From Alkaliphilus sp. NP8 (GTDB lineage Bacteria > Bacillota > Clostridia > Peptostreptococcales > Natronincolaceae): a stretch of 64,000 bases of DNA. Made by a program: the position numbers and the translations under genes. The stretch lies in NCBI GenBank assembly GCA_015978205.1, contig JADWMM010000002.1, positions 62,001 through 126,000 of the forward strand, read 5' to 3'. Of this stretch, positions 34,533 to 43,679 are shown piece by piece (the stretch's first letter is position 1; every line of letters begins with the position of its first letter). The notes below the pieces were generated by a model. It saw only the letters and a program-made list of their open reading frames with translations, made no database searches and had not been told where the DNA came from.

Positions 34533-35508
34533 AATATTGATTTGAATATGTAGGTAAGTTTATACTTACATCTGAATGTAGATCTATTTCTTTTCCTCCA
34601 GACAAAATACGAACCTGTGAAATTGTAGGTTCAATTTCTCTTAGAGTTAAACCTAGTTCATAAATCATAGATTGCTGATGATCCTTATTGTCTGGCATAT
34701 TTTCAATCTCTGGACTAAAATCTATATATGCAACTTGATTTTTTACATAAACATCGTTTAAAGCTACCCCTGCTGGTAGTTCACTATATAGCCCTGTTCC
34801 TTCTGGAACACCTTCAATTAATGATGCTAACACAGTTTTTATATCTGGTTTTATTGCATTAACAGGCTTAGTTACTGGAACATAGAAAGAATCTTCTCCA
34901 TTAGTTGTAGTTTTATAATATACTGTTACTGGAACTTCTGATTCTCCAATTTCTAGACTAAGATTAATATTTTGTCTCTCTAAAGGATTTTTAACATTAG
35001 TACCAAATGACAGCTTACTAATTTCTTTACCCTCCACTAATAATTGAACCATTTCGATAGATTCAAACTCTGTTAATGTATATACAAGAGATTGAACTAT
35101 AGTTTCTTCTTCCATTTCAGTATTATATGAAAGGAAATTTTCGTTAAAGTCTACTTTAGCTAATCCTTCATTTATAGACATTCCTATTACCTCTGTACCA
35201 TTAGGTAGAACTGGTAATAATCCAACCTGAGCCAAATTTTCCCTAGTTCCAGGTTCATCTACTAATAAATTTATAGCTGACTTTGCTATTCCTTCTTCCC
35301 AAGGTATTCTTCTCATAACAGGAACAATAATTCCATTCTGATCCTGATAATAAAGAACAGTTTCTCTCAATCCCTCTTCTTCCAATACTCCTGTATCTAG
35401 TATTAAGCTAACCTCCGAGTCCTCTTTTTCTGTGAAAATACTACAAGCTGTTAACGAAACTAAGGATGTAACTATAAGTAAAATAGTTACCCATCGTATA
35501 GCTTTCAT
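34531..35508 (-). CDS. gerM: GerM-like lipoprotein with two GerMN domains
   Basis: ATG at 35508 has GGAGGAG 6 nt upstream, better than the ATG at 35526. The 325-residue protein has a lipoprotein signal ending SLVSLTACS. Two GerMN (Spore_gerM) domains follow, around residues 40-160 (ETVLYYQDQNGIIVPVMRRI, LPNGTEVIGMSINEGLAKVDF) and 190-310 (VPVTVYYKTTTNGED, LNDVYVKNQVAYIDFSPE). GerM is a spore protein needed for cortex formation and efficient germination; GerMN domains also occur in cell-envelope lipoproteins. It sits in a spore-envelope neighbourhood with the large amidase. Confidence 0.88.
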   Translation of the reverse strand: MKAIRWVTILLIVTSLVSLTACSIFTEKEDSEVSLILDTGVLEEEGLRETVLYYQDQNGIIVPVMRRIPWEEGIAKSAINLLVDEPGTRENLAQVGLLPVLPNGTEVIGMSINEGLAKVDFNENFLSYNTEMEEETIVQSLVYTLTEFESIEMVQLLVEGKEISKLSFGTNVKNPLERQNINLSLEIGESEVPVTVYYKTTTNGEDSFYVPVTKPVNAIKPDIKTVLASLIEGVPEGTGLYSELPAGVALNDVYVKNQVAYIDFSPEIENMPDNKDHQQSMIYELGLTLREIEPTISQVRILSGGKEIDLHSDVSINLPTYSNQY

Positions 35509-35596
35509 ATACTCTCCTCCAATCATATAATTCCTTTACACCTTCAGTATGAAGGCTTATATAGCAATTATATTATTAAAGACAGATAACTATTCC

Positions 35597-36118
35597 TTAT
35601 TTTCGTTTCATACGTGTAAAATATCCTCCTCGAATAGCACGAGCATCGGTTATAGTAACAAACGCCTTTTCATCGTGTTCATCTATTACATTGTAAAGCT
35701 TTGATAAATTTTTTCTCTGTAATGTTACATTTAAAAGATGTCTTATACCGTTTCTACCATAGCCTTCTATAACTGTAACTCCAAAACCTTTATCTCTTAA
35801 TTTCTCAACTAAATCTGTAATTTTATGCTCTGTAATTACTTGTACTATAATACTTCCTAAAGCCATTTTTTCTTCTAAATAAACACCTACATAATTACCA
35901 GCAGCAAAACCAGACGCATATGCAAGCACATTATATGGATTATCCATACCATCAAGTACTTTCCCTATTGCAACTACATAAATTATTGCTTCCACAAAAC
36001 CTATTAATGCAGAAACTATTCTTTTTCCTCTTACTACTAGAATCATTCTAATTGTAGCCATACCTACGTCTAATAGTCTAGCTGTAAAAATTAATAAATA
36101 CCCTATAATCATCTCCAT
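35597..36118 (-). CDS. DUF2179/UPF0316 membrane protein
   Basis: The 173-residue protein has three hydrophobic segments in its first 90 residues (including LIFTARLLDVGMATIRMILV and ALIGFVEAIIYVVAIGKVL). A cytoplasmic DUF2179 (DAC-like beta-alpha-beta) domain follows: IVQVITEH, LRDKGFGVTVIEGYG and FVTITDARAIRGGYF. The arrangement matches UPF0316 proteins of Firmicutes, whose function is unknown. GGGGAGG precedes ATG 36118. It is probably a single-gene unit or co-transcribed with gerM (88 bp downstream). Confidence 0.9.
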   Translation of the reverse strand: MEMIIGYLLIFTARLLDVGMATIRMILVVRGKRIVSALIGFVEAIIYVVAIGKVLDGMDNPYNVLAYASGFAAGNYVGVYLEEKMALGSIIVQVITEHKITDLVEKLRDKGFGVTVIEGYGRNGIRHLLNVTLQRKNLSKLYNVIDEHDEKAFVTITDARAIRGGYFTRMKRK

Positions 36119-36238
36119 TTCATTACCTCCCCAAAATTAATCTTATAAATTATTATACCCATATACATTTTTATAAAATAAAAAACACTTATGCTTTATT
36201 AGTATGCTCTCTTCTAAAATAAAATTATAACATTAAAA

Positions 36239-36259
36239 TAGAGGCTGAAAAAGCCTCTA
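36239..36259 (-). terminator. Terminator after the large amidase
   Basis: TAGAGGCT and AGCCTCTA pair around a 5-nt loop, followed on the minus strand by TTTTAATG. Confidence 0.75.
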
Positions 36260-36272
36260 CTTTTTAATATTC

Positions 36273-38417
36273 TTATTTTGACTGTTCGAAATATTTAATA
36301 GTTGCTCTAAACATTGATTCTGCAATTTGCTGTCTATATTCTGGATCATTTAATTTCTGATCGTCTGAAGGATTAGTTAAAAATCCTGTTTCCGTTAATA
36401 TAGATGGCATATTTGTATTTCTAAGTACAAAATAATCTGCTGCTTTTGATCCTCTGTCAGTAGCATTTAAATCTTTAATCATTTGTTCTTGGAATATTGC
36501 TGCTATTTTCTTTCCTTCTGGATCAGTAGAATGATAAAAGTTTTCTATTCCATTAGGAGTTGGCGTTGTAAAAGAATTAGCATGAACACTTATAAATAAA
36601 TCTGCATTCAATGCATTTGCCACATCTACACGCTCTTGTAAACTTAACTTAATATTTGGTTTTAAGTTATCAACACGAGTCATATAAGTTCTAAAACCAG
36701 CATCTGTAAGTAATTTGTTAAACCTTAAGGATATATCTAATACAACTACCGATTCTTCATTAAATGCAGAACCAGTATTTCCAACATCTCTTCCTCCATG
36801 GCCAGCATCAATGACTATAAGTTTTTCCCTATATTTAGCTTCCTTGTTATTCATTTCTAGTATAAAGTCCTTAGATTCTTCAGGTGACATTAACTTATAT
36901 TCAACTGAATCCTGCAATTCAAGCTTTATATTATATTCATCTCGATTTTCTGTTATATCCATTGTTTTTATAATATGATCATTAACGTTTAAGCTTGCTA
37001 GCTCTAATTCAATATCTTCTTTAGGAACAGTTATTTCCATTGTATTAGTTCCTTCTTGTCTACTTAAACTATATCTAGTAACAGTACTTCCCTTAAATGT
37101 TAACCTGGAAGTCGTCCATCCTAATTCTTCATATTTTATTGTTTTTAAAGGTTCACCTTCTAAATGTAAATATAGCTTATTATCTTTTTCTTCTATATAC
37201 ACTTCTTCATAACCACTATCTTCTTTAATATCTACTACTATACGAACTGATTCTTCATCTTCTGATGATTTTTGAGAAATTCTAATTGCATTTGCAATTT
37301 TTCCATCTACATTTATTTTACTTGTACTAAAACTTTTAGCTAGAGCTACATCCTTTATATCTACTACTAAACGATCCGGATCAGTAAGTTCCATTACATC
37401 ATAGTTAGAAACTGAATCTCCTTCTATAATAATAACTTCCTTAGCATTCATATTTTCTTTTCTTATATTACGTATATAGCTATTAAAATCTATAACGATT
37501 TCGCTATTTTTTTCATCAAAGCTTACTTCGTGCTCTGTTAAATTATCTAATTCCATTACAATTCGTGTTACATATGGATCCTTCTGAAATTGAGATAATC
37601 TAAGTCCTTCTAAAATATTAACATCATCAGTGTTTATATTTAAAGTTCCATTAAATTCTATCTCGTCCTCATCTTTATAATCAAATTCTGCATTATTTAA
37701 ATCTATTACTAATCTTTCAGGATTTACTAATTTAAACTCTTTATAATCAACTTCTTGTGATGTTTTTATACGAATTTGTGGTGTAGCACCCTTCATTTCA
37801 ATATTAACATCTGTAATTTTTGATATATCTTCAATTTCTTCTTTATCTCCCGGCTTATCTTCTGGTTCAGGTATTTCTTCAACCTTTTCAGGAGATTCTA
37901 ACACTGCAGTTCTAGTATCGTTATCCCAACCTACATCAAACCCTAATTCTTCTGCAAAGAAACGAACCGGCACCATAGTTCTACTTATTCTGTTACCATT
38001 TAAATCTAATGTAAGAAGTTTGGCTGGTACATCATCTGGTAATCTTTTTTCTTCTCCATTAACAATAGCAATAGGACTATCAATTTTCAAAGTAATCTCT
38101 TTATCCTTAGTTGTAACTTTTACTTCATATTTTTCTTGATCCCATTCAATATCTGCATTTAATACATCTTCAGCATGTTCTACAATCATTCTTAATGGTA
38201 TTAAAGTTCTTCCTTGATTATTTAATACATACATTACAGGAGGCACGTCTTCGGACTCTATTCTATCTCCATCAATCTTTAAATTTAATACTTCAAAATT
38301 TCTTCCTCTACCGTCTTCCGCTAGTAAAATCTTGTTCAAAGATTTGTTACCAAAAGAAACAGTAATTGAGGTTATAATAATCATTAGCGTTAAAAATACT
38401 GAAATTATTCTCCTCAT
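36273..38417 (-). CDS. Large secreted N-acetylmuramoyl-L-alanine amidase with AMIN domains
   Basis: The 714-residue protein has a Sec signal peptide (residues 1-23) and a copper-amine-oxidase-N-type domain (about 35-180; LIPLRMIVEHAEDVL, MVPVRFFAEELGFDVGWDN). An acidic Pro/Glu linker and two or three AMIN-type wall-targeting domains (about 200-530, each with a RLVIDLNNAE-like strand) follow. The last 175 residues are an Amidase_3 domain with VIDAGHGGRDVGNTG, EESVVVLDISL, LFISVHANSF and SILTETGFLTNPSD, so all zinc ligands and the catalytic Glu are present. It should cleave the bond between MurNAc and L-Ala in the cell wall. AGGAGG precedes the ATG. Confidence 0.95.
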   Translation of the reverse strand: MRRIISVFLTLMIIITSITVSFGNKSLNKILLAEDGRGRNFEVLNLKIDGDRIESEDVPPVMYVLNNQGRTLIPLRMIVEHAEDVLNADIEWDQEKYEVKVTTKDKEITLKIDSPIAIVNGEEKRLPDDVPAKLLTLDLNGNRISRTMVPVRFFAEELGFDVGWDNDTRTAVLESPEKVEEIPEPEDKPGDKEEIEDISKITDVNIEMKGATPQIRIKTSQEVDYKEFKLVNPERLVIDLNNAEFDYKDEDEIEFNGTLNINTDDVNILEGLRLSQFQKDPYVTRIVMELDNLTEHEVSFDEKNSEIVIDFNSYIRNIRKENMNAKEVIIIEGDSVSNYDVMELTDPDRLVVDIKDVALAKSFSTSKINVDGKIANAIRISQKSSEDEESVRIVVDIKEDSGYEEVYIEEKDNKLYLHLEGEPLKTIKYEELGWTTSRLTFKGSTVTRYSLSRQEGTNTMEITVPKEDIELELASLNVNDHIIKTMDITENRDEYNIKLELQDSVEYKLMSPEESKDFILEMNNKEAKYREKLIVIDAGHGGRDVGNTGSAFNEESVVVLDISLRFNKLLTDAGFRTYMTRVDNLKPNIKLSLQERVDVANALNADLFISVHANSFTTPTPNGIENFYHSTDPEGKKIAAIFQEQMIKDLNATDRGSKAADYFVLRNTNMPSILTETGFLTNPSDDQKLNDPEYRQQIAESMFRATIKYFEQSK

Positions 38418-38587
38418 TCGTTTTCCTCCTATTTTTTACATTCATCCCATATAACAGTGTGCAATTATGTCGTTTATTATTTCCTTACTTCTATTTATAT
38501 CACTTTATAAAATCTTATGTCAACGAATCTGAGAATTTGTAACTAAGATGTAATATAAGCTTAAAATCTCAAGTGTTCAAAATAAAA

Positions 38588-38631
38588 AAATACTAATCAA
38601 TTGATATAGAAAACTTCAATTGTTAGTATTT
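38588..38631 (-). terminator. Terminator after the AIR-synthase-like gene
   Basis: AAATACTAA-CAATTGA pairs with TTCAATTGTTAGTATTT-like sequence (one bulge), followed on the minus strand by TTTTATTTT. Confidence 0.75.
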
Positions 38632-38660
38632 TTATTTTATATAAAACTATATATATCATA

Positions 38661-39644
38661 TTAAATTGCTTTATATAGTTCGTCTACATCTGGTGGGGCT
38701 AATTCCTTAACTTTATTTTTACTTATAATTTTTTTATCTTTTTCCACTATTTTTCCTATTTCTGTAATCTGTAGACCTTCGCTTTTAAAAGTATTTATTA
38801 AAACATCTTTTTTATCTTTAGAAGCAGTAATAACCATAACTCCACTAGAAATTAGCCTCATAGGATTAATAGATAAAACTTCACAGATTTTCTTTGTTTC
38901 TTCTCTTATTTTTATATTATCTTCATATATTTCTACACCCAATCCAGAGACTTCTGCTATTTCCCACAGAGCTCCAAATATTCCTCCTTCTGTTACATCA
39001 TGCATACTATTAACACCTATACTACCTGCTAATACTCCTTCTTTTACCACACTTATATCTTTTGAAAATCCCTGTGCAGCTTTAATTATTTCGTAGTCTA
39101 TTTTATTCTTTAATTTTTCCTCTAAGTCTGCAGCTATTATAGATACACCTTCTAGTCCTACGTGTTTAGTCATAAAAACTACATCGCCTAGCTTAGCTCC
39201 TTTAGAAAGCACTAAATTCTCTTTAACTTGTCTTCCTATAGCTGTAGTGCTTATTATCATTTTATTTACAGCATCTGTAATCTCAGTATGACCACCAATT
39301 ATCTCCACATTAATAGAAGCAGCTGCTTTATTCGCCTCTGCCATAACGTACCTTAAATCTTCTTTTGTTGTATTAGGCGGCGCCATAATAGTTAACATTA
39401 TTCCGATAGGTTCTACTCCATTAGATGCTATATCGTTGCAAGAAATATGTATTGCTAAACTACCTATATCTTTAACTGCTCCTGTTATTGGATCTGTACT
39501 CATTACAGAAACATAGTCTCCAAAATCTATTACTGCACAATCTTCTCCAATATTCGGCCTAACTAAAACTTCTTCACGTTTATGTTTAATATTAGAAAAA
39601 ATTACTTCTTTTAATACTTCTGTTGGTACTTTGCCTATTTTCAT
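38661..39644 (-). CDS. AIR synthase-related protein (HypE/ThiL/PurM superfamily)
   Basis: ATG at 39644, with GGGGGAA about 7 nt upstream, is preferred over the TTG at 39659. The 327-residue protein has the superfamily layout: PNIGEDCAVIDFGDYV (ATP/phosphate loop), STDPITGAVKDIG, ISCNDIASNGVEPIGIMLT, IGGHTEIT and SMHDVTEGGIFGALWEIA. It resembles hydrogenase-maturation HypE, but lacks the C-terminal PRIC Cys tail that HypE uses, ending LAPPDVDELYKAI. No hyp genes are nearby. It probably binds ATP and activates a small molecule; the specific reaction is unknown. Confidence 0.82.
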   Translation of the reverse strand: MKIGKVPTEVLKEVIFSNIKHKREEVLVRPNIGEDCAVIDFGDYVSVMSTDPITGAVKDIGSLAIHISCNDIASNGVEPIGIMLTIMAPPNTTKEDLRYVMAEANKAAASINVEIIGGHTEITDAVNKMIISTTAIGRQVKENLVLSKGAKLGDVVFMTKHVGLEGVSIIAADLEEKLKNKIDYEIIKAAQGFSKDISVVKEGVLAGSIGVNSMHDVTEGGIFGALWEIAEVSGLGVEIYEDNIKIREETKKICEVLSINPMRLISSGVMVITASKDKKDVLINTFKSEGLQITEIGKIVEKDKKIISKNKVKELAPPDVDELYKAI

Positions 39645-39696
39645 GATGTATTCCCCCAACTTCCTTGCGTTATATAAAACATTATATCACAAAACG

Positions 39697-40287
39697 TTAT
39701 GTGTCTAAACAAAATACCCTTTTCCACTTGTCGAATTCCATTACTTTATGGTCTGAAACTATGTATAGTACTTCTATATCTTCAGGTTTAACAGAATGCA
39801 AAATTAAAACCTCTGCATCGTAATTATTTTTTAAATCTATACGTTTGCTTAGGTTTTCTTTAAAGCTTAAAGATGTTCGCCAATATTCTTTTATTAAATT
39901 TTTACCATTTGTGTCTATATATTTTTTAGCTCCTTTTAAAGCATCTATTTCTTTTAAAATAAAAGGTTCATATATTTCATTTGCTTTACTTTCATTGGCT
40001 ATCCAACATTTAGATGGATCTACTTTTAAAGCCATTACTACTGTATGAGAATGAAAATTAGGTTTTTCACGATAATTCATAGTTGCAAATATAGCTTTTT
40101 TTCTTTCTACCCAAGAAGGTATATTATCTGGCTTTAAATTGTCTATAAAATTATGAAAATTACAGTATTTATTTTCATAAGTCACTTTATCATTATATTT
40201 TATTCCTTCATACAAAATATTTTTCAAATCATTAATAGGAGCTATATGATAAACTCTTTTTGTTTTTGAATAATCATCAAAATACAT
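39697..40287 (-). CDS. Hypothetical protein, possible ADP-ribosyltransferase-like fold
   Basis: The 196-residue soluble protein starts with YHIAPINDLKNILYEGI, an arrangement seen at the NAD site of DarT/DUF4433- and KptA-like ADP-ribosyltransferases. It continues with FATMNYREKPNFHSHTVVMA and ends its core with NEIYEPFILKEI, where a catalytic acid could lie. I do not recognise a specific family and no antitoxin macrodomain gene is adjacent, so a DarT toxin role is not supported. AAAGGAGG precedes the ATG. It stands alone between the AIR-synthase-like gene and a divergent Cys-rich small protein. Confidence 0.6.
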   Translation of the reverse strand: MYFDDYSKTKRVYHIAPINDLKNILYEGIKYNDKVTYENKYCNFHNFIDNLKPDNIPSWVERKKAIFATMNYREKPNFHSHTVVMALKVDPSKCWIANESKANEIYEPFILKEIDALKGAKKYIDTNGKNLIKEYWRTSLSFKENLSKRIDLKNNYDAEVLILHSVKPEDIEVLYIVSDHKVMEFDKWKRVFCLDT

Positions 40288-40429
40288 AATATTCCTCCTT
40301 TATTCGTAAATTATTAGAGTTATATGTAACAAAAGTAGTAATTAAAAGTATTTTTTTATTAAATAACAATAATTACATAACATTATAAACTGTATTTCAG
40401 ACACAATATATATATAGGAGGTGTTTTTT

Positions 40430-40603
40430 GTGAATATGATTCAATGCGTTAATCCTTGTCTTTATGAAAAGGATGGTGAATGTACTTTAACCCATGTAAC
40501 CTCAGTATCAAATGATCAATCAACCTCTGTAGATAAAGGTTGTGCTTATTTCAGAAATAAGAAAGCTGGTGAGAGAAAAAAATCTAATATTACTTATTAT
40601 TAG
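40430..40603 (+). CDS. Small cysteine-rich protein (CxxPC...CTL type)
   Basis: TAGGAGGTG at 40415-40423 places the start at GTG 40430 (or ATG 40436), giving about 57 residues. Cysteines lie in QCVNPCLYEKDGECTL and DKGCAYF, a spacing found in a family of small clostridial proteins (DUF1540-like) that may bind metal. The tail is basic. Monocistronic, with a strong bidirectional terminator 45 bp after the stop. Function unknown. Confidence 0.75.
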   Translation: MNMIQCVNPCLYEKDGECTLTHVTSVSNDQSTSVDKGCAYFRNKKAGERKKSNITYY

Positions 40604-40647
40604 TATTTTTATACTTATTTATGTTAAATTTTAAATTTAGACTTCTA

Positions 40648-40691
40648 AAAAATAAAGCTCATCAGTATAATATACTGATGAGCTTTATTTT
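40648..40691. terminator. Bidirectional terminator
   Basis: AAAATAAAGCTCATCAGTAT and its complement form a stem of about 20 bp between convergent genes, with T runs on both strands. Confidence 0.85.
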
Positions 40692-40697
40692 ATTAAA

Positions 40698-42083
40698 TTA
40701 AATCAAAAACATAGCTACAATAGTAGTTACAACTAACCCTATTAATACAGGAATTATATTTCTACGTGCTAATTCCATAGGTGATACATTACATATAGCA
40801 GCTGCAGGAATTAATCCCCACGGAACTACTGTTCCACCACCTATCCAAATAGAACCTATTTGACCTAAAGCTGCTAAAACAGCTATGCTTCCATTTACTG
40901 CTGTACCAAATATTTTGGCTACGGCTCCAGCTAAGTTTAAACCTGAAAAACCAGATCCATCAAGACCAGTAAGACTACCTATGGTTATTTCCATAGCTGC
41001 TACTGTCGGTTTGTTCATAGGAGCTACTGCTGCTAAAGCAGTACCAAGATCAGATAATACACCTTGCGAACCTACTGGCAATGCTCCATCCCCCATTACC
41101 TGTGTAAAAGATCCCATATCTCCCATATAGAAAAATGCTGCAATTGGAATAATAGGTCCAAATATTTCTATACTGAATATAAAACCAGATTTAATATAAT
41201 CTGTAATTTTCTCTAAAGCTTTAGATTTATGCTCTAAAAAGCATAATATTACAAGTATTAAAACTGCTGTTCCACCTATTAAAGCAGTTGCATCTCCACC
41301 TGTTAAGCCTAATTTAAACATAGCTATAATATTTAATGCAAATGCAATTGGTACTATTCCAGCTGCTACTCTAGCTACAGGACTTATTTCCTTTTCATCT
41401 GATATAGCTTCTTCTAAAGTTGTTCTTTTAACTTCTAATTTTCCATTTCTCATATCTCTTTTTAACATAATATAAGCTATAGAAATAGTAACTACTGCCA
41501 TAGTAATAAATAAAATAGTTCCTTGACTTATAAGCTCCGCTACTTCTATACCTGCTGAACTTGCAGTTATTGTAGGTGCTCCCTGAATAACATAGTCACT
41601 AGATAATGCTAATCCATGCCCGAATAAATTAATAGCTACAGCTACACCTATAGCAGGTAACCCTACTTTTAATGCTACTGGTAAAAGTACTGCCCCTACT
41701 AAAGCAGTTGCTGGAGATGGCCAGAAAAACCATGATATTAAAAGCATTACTACTCCCGTAAACCAAAAAGCTTGCCCTGGTGTTTTTATTAATTTTACTA
41801 ATGGTCTAATCATAAGTTGATTTGCGCCTAAGTCTTCTAATAGTCTGGACATAGATACTATTACAGAAATAATAAATATAATTCCTAATAGCTCCACACC
41901 TGCTACTACGAAAGCATTAAAGATTCCTCCTGCTGATCCTACAATCCCTTTTCCTGCTGCTAACCCCATTAGAAATATCCCTATAATACAGGGTATTAGC
42001 GTGTCTCTTCTCATAATCATTACTGCTAAAACAATTACAACCACTATTACATAAATCCAATGCACTAAGGTTAACTCAACCAT
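40698..42083 (-). CDS. Polytopic permease of the DcuC/GntP-type (ion transporter) superfamily
   Basis: ATG at 42083 has AAAGGAGG 6 nt upstream; the ATG at 42089 touches that site. The roughly 461-residue protein has about twelve hydrophobic segments, a FWPSPATALVGAVLLP re-entrant-like stretch, a central cytoplasmic loop with RTTLEEAISDEKEISP and a second half with GLDGSGFSGLNLAGAVAK. The two-fold layout and Gly/Pro-rich hairpins suggest a carboxylate or gluconate uptake carrier. The substrate cannot be inferred, and there are no metabolic neighbours. A terminator for gatB lies directly upstream, so it has its own promoter. Confidence 0.75.
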   Translation of the reverse strand: MVELTLVHWIYVIVVVIVLAVMIMRRDTLIPCIIGIFLMGLAAGKGIVGSAGGIFNAFVVAGVELLGIIFIISVIVSMSRLLEDLGANQLMIRPLVKLIKTPGQAFWFTGVVMLLISWFFWPSPATALVGAVLLPVALKVGLPAIGVAVAINLFGHGLALSSDYVIQGAPTITASSAGIEVAELISQGTILFITMAVVTISIAYIMLKRDMRNGKLEVKRTTLEEAISDEKEISPVARVAAGIVPIAFALNIIAMFKLGLTGGDATALIGGTAVLILVILCFLEHKSKALEKITDYIKSGFIFSIEIFGPIIPIAAFFYMGDMGSFTQVMGDGALPVGSQGVLSDLGTALAAVAPMNKPTVAAMEITIGSLTGLDGSGFSGLNLAGAVAKIFGTAVNGSIAVLAALGQIGSIWIGGGTVVPWGLIPAAAICNVSPMELARRNIIPVLIGLVVTTIVAMFLI

Positions 42084-42169
42084 AGTCATCCTCCTTTCAA
42101 ATTTTGAGTTTCTTAAAGTCCAGACTAAATCCGATCAAATCTCAGTTTTAATATAATTGGATATAAAAA

Positions 42170-42209
42170 ATATCCCTATCTAATTCATAATATGAATAAA
42201 TAGGGATAT
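42170..42209 (-). terminator. Terminator after gatB
   Basis: ATATCCCTAT and ATAGGGATAT form the stem with an internal AT hairpin; TTTTTTATAT follows on the minus strand. Confidence 0.8.
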
Positions 42210-42240
42210 AGTGATTGCAATTACTTTGTTTTATTTTTAT

Positions 42241-43659
42241 TTAATTTAATAGTTTTTGTAACACTTTATTTATTAGTTTAGGATTACCTTTACCTTTAAA
42301 AGCTTTCATGCTCTGTCCTACTAAATATCCAAAAGCTTTGTCTTTACCATTTTTATAATCCTCTATAGATTGAGGATTTCTATGTAATACTTCTTTAATT
42401 ACCTTTTCAATAGCATCCATATCATCTATCTGTATTAAACCTTTGTTTTGTGCTATTTGTTCAGGCTTACCTCCATTTTCAAACATTTCATAAAAAATTT
42501 TTTTGCCAGCAGAATTACTTATTATACCTTCGTTTATTAAATTTAATAATTTACCAAAGTTTTTAGGAGTAAGTTTTACAGCACTTAACTCTACATCACA
42601 TTCCTTTAAACGTCTTAAAAGTTCTGTCATAATCCAGTTACTTACTTTTTTAGGGTTATTAGAATAACTTAATGTTTCCTCAAAAAAACTAGCTAACTCT
42701 AAAGAGCCTGTTAATACTTCTATGTCATACTCTGGTAGTTTAAATTCTTCAAGCCATCTATTCTTTTTATCTTTTGGAAGTTCTGGCAATTCTTCTTTTA
42801 TTTTATTTATTTCTTCTTCACTAAGTACAACACGTAGAATATCTGGCTCTGGAAAATATCTATAGTCCTCTTCAGTATCTTTTAATCTCATAACTTGTGT
42901 TTGTTTTTCTACTTCATCCCATCTTCTAGTTTCTTTTACAGTGTTTTTTTGTTCTTTAAGGAGCAATTTATGTCTATTTTCTTCAAACTCTATTGCGCTA
43001 ACTACAGCTTTAAAAGAGTTTAAGTTTTTTAATTCTGTTATATTAGATCTAGTTTTCTTCTCTTCATCTTCTATATTAATATTTACATCACAACGTAAAG
43101 ATCCTTCTTCCATCTTTACATCTGATATTCCAATATACCGTAAAATATCTCTTAAGCTTTCTAAAAACTCTTTAGTTTCCTCCCCACTATTTAAATCAGG
43201 TTCTGTAACTATTTCTATTAAAGGTACTCCACTTCGATTATAATCTAGTAGTGTTATATTCTGGCTATTATATAAAGATTTTCCCGTATCTTCTTCTATA
43301 TGAATTCTCTTTATACCAATCTCTTTTTTGTTTTTTCCTTCTCCTATTTCTACAAACCCATTCTGGCATAAAGGACTATAATATTGAGTAATCTGATACC
43401 CTTTTACTAAGTCTGGATAAAAATAATTTTTTCTATCCATTATACTTTCTTTAGCAATATTACAATTTAGAGCAAGTCCTGCTTTAACTGCATAGTCCAC
43501 TACTTTCTTATTGAGTACTGGAAGTGTACCTGGCATTCCTAAACAAACAGGACAACATCTAGTATTTGCAATACCCCCAAAATCTACTTTGCACCCACAA
43601 AATATTTTAGATTTAGTTGAAAGCTCAACATGAATTTCAAGTCCTATTATAGTTTTCAT
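42241..43659 (-). CDS. gatB: Aspartyl/glutamyl-tRNA amidotransferase subunit B
   Basis: ATG at 43659 is chosen (GGTAGGTGAG upstream); the GTG at 43671 overlaps that site. About 472 residues, typical length. The GatB domain has IGLEIHVELSTKSKIFC, the zinc-site CCPVCLGMPGTLP, DRKNYFYPDLVKGYQITQY, RSGVPLIEIVTEPD and SLRCDVNIN; a C-terminal YqeY-like domain contacts tRNA. With GatA and GatC it converts Glu-tRNA(Gln) and/or Asp-tRNA(Asn) to the amide forms. Last gene of gatC-gatA-gatB, with gatA ending 20 bp upstream. Confidence 0.97.
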   Translation of the reverse strand: MKTIIGLEIHVELSTKSKIFCGCKVDFGGIANTRCCPVCLGMPGTLPVLNKKVVDYAVKAGLALNCNIAKESIMDRKNYFYPDLVKGYQITQYYSPLCQNGFVEIGEGKNKKEIGIKRIHIEEDTGKSLYNSQNITLLDYNRSGVPLIEIVTEPDLNSGEETKEFLESLRDILRYIGISDVKMEEGSLRCDVNINIEDEEKKTRSNITELKNLNSFKAVVSAIEFEENRHKLLLKEQKNTVKETRRWDEVEKQTQVMRLKDTEEDYRYFPEPDILRVVLSEEEINKIKEELPELPKDKKNRWLEEFKLPEYDIEVLTGSLELASFFEETLSYSNNPKKVSNWIMTELLRRLKECDVELSAVKLTPKNFGKLLNLINEGIISNSAGKKIFYEMFENGGKPEQIAQNKGLIQIDDMDAIEKVIKEVLHRNPQSIEDYKNGKDKAFGYLVGQSMKAFKGKGNPKLINKVLQKLLN

Positions 43660-43679
43660 ATCTATTCTCACCTACCTTA

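Noticed and set aside
38661..39644. SelD (selenophosphate synthetase) or HypE
   Set aside because: It lacks the SelD N-terminal Cys/Sec-Lys motif and the HypE C-terminal Cys tail; only the AIR-synthase fold is supported.
39697..40603. DarTG-type toxin-antitoxin pair
   Set aside because: The neighbouring small Cys-rich protein is on the other strand and is not a macrodomain; the ADP-ribosyltransferase resemblance is weak.
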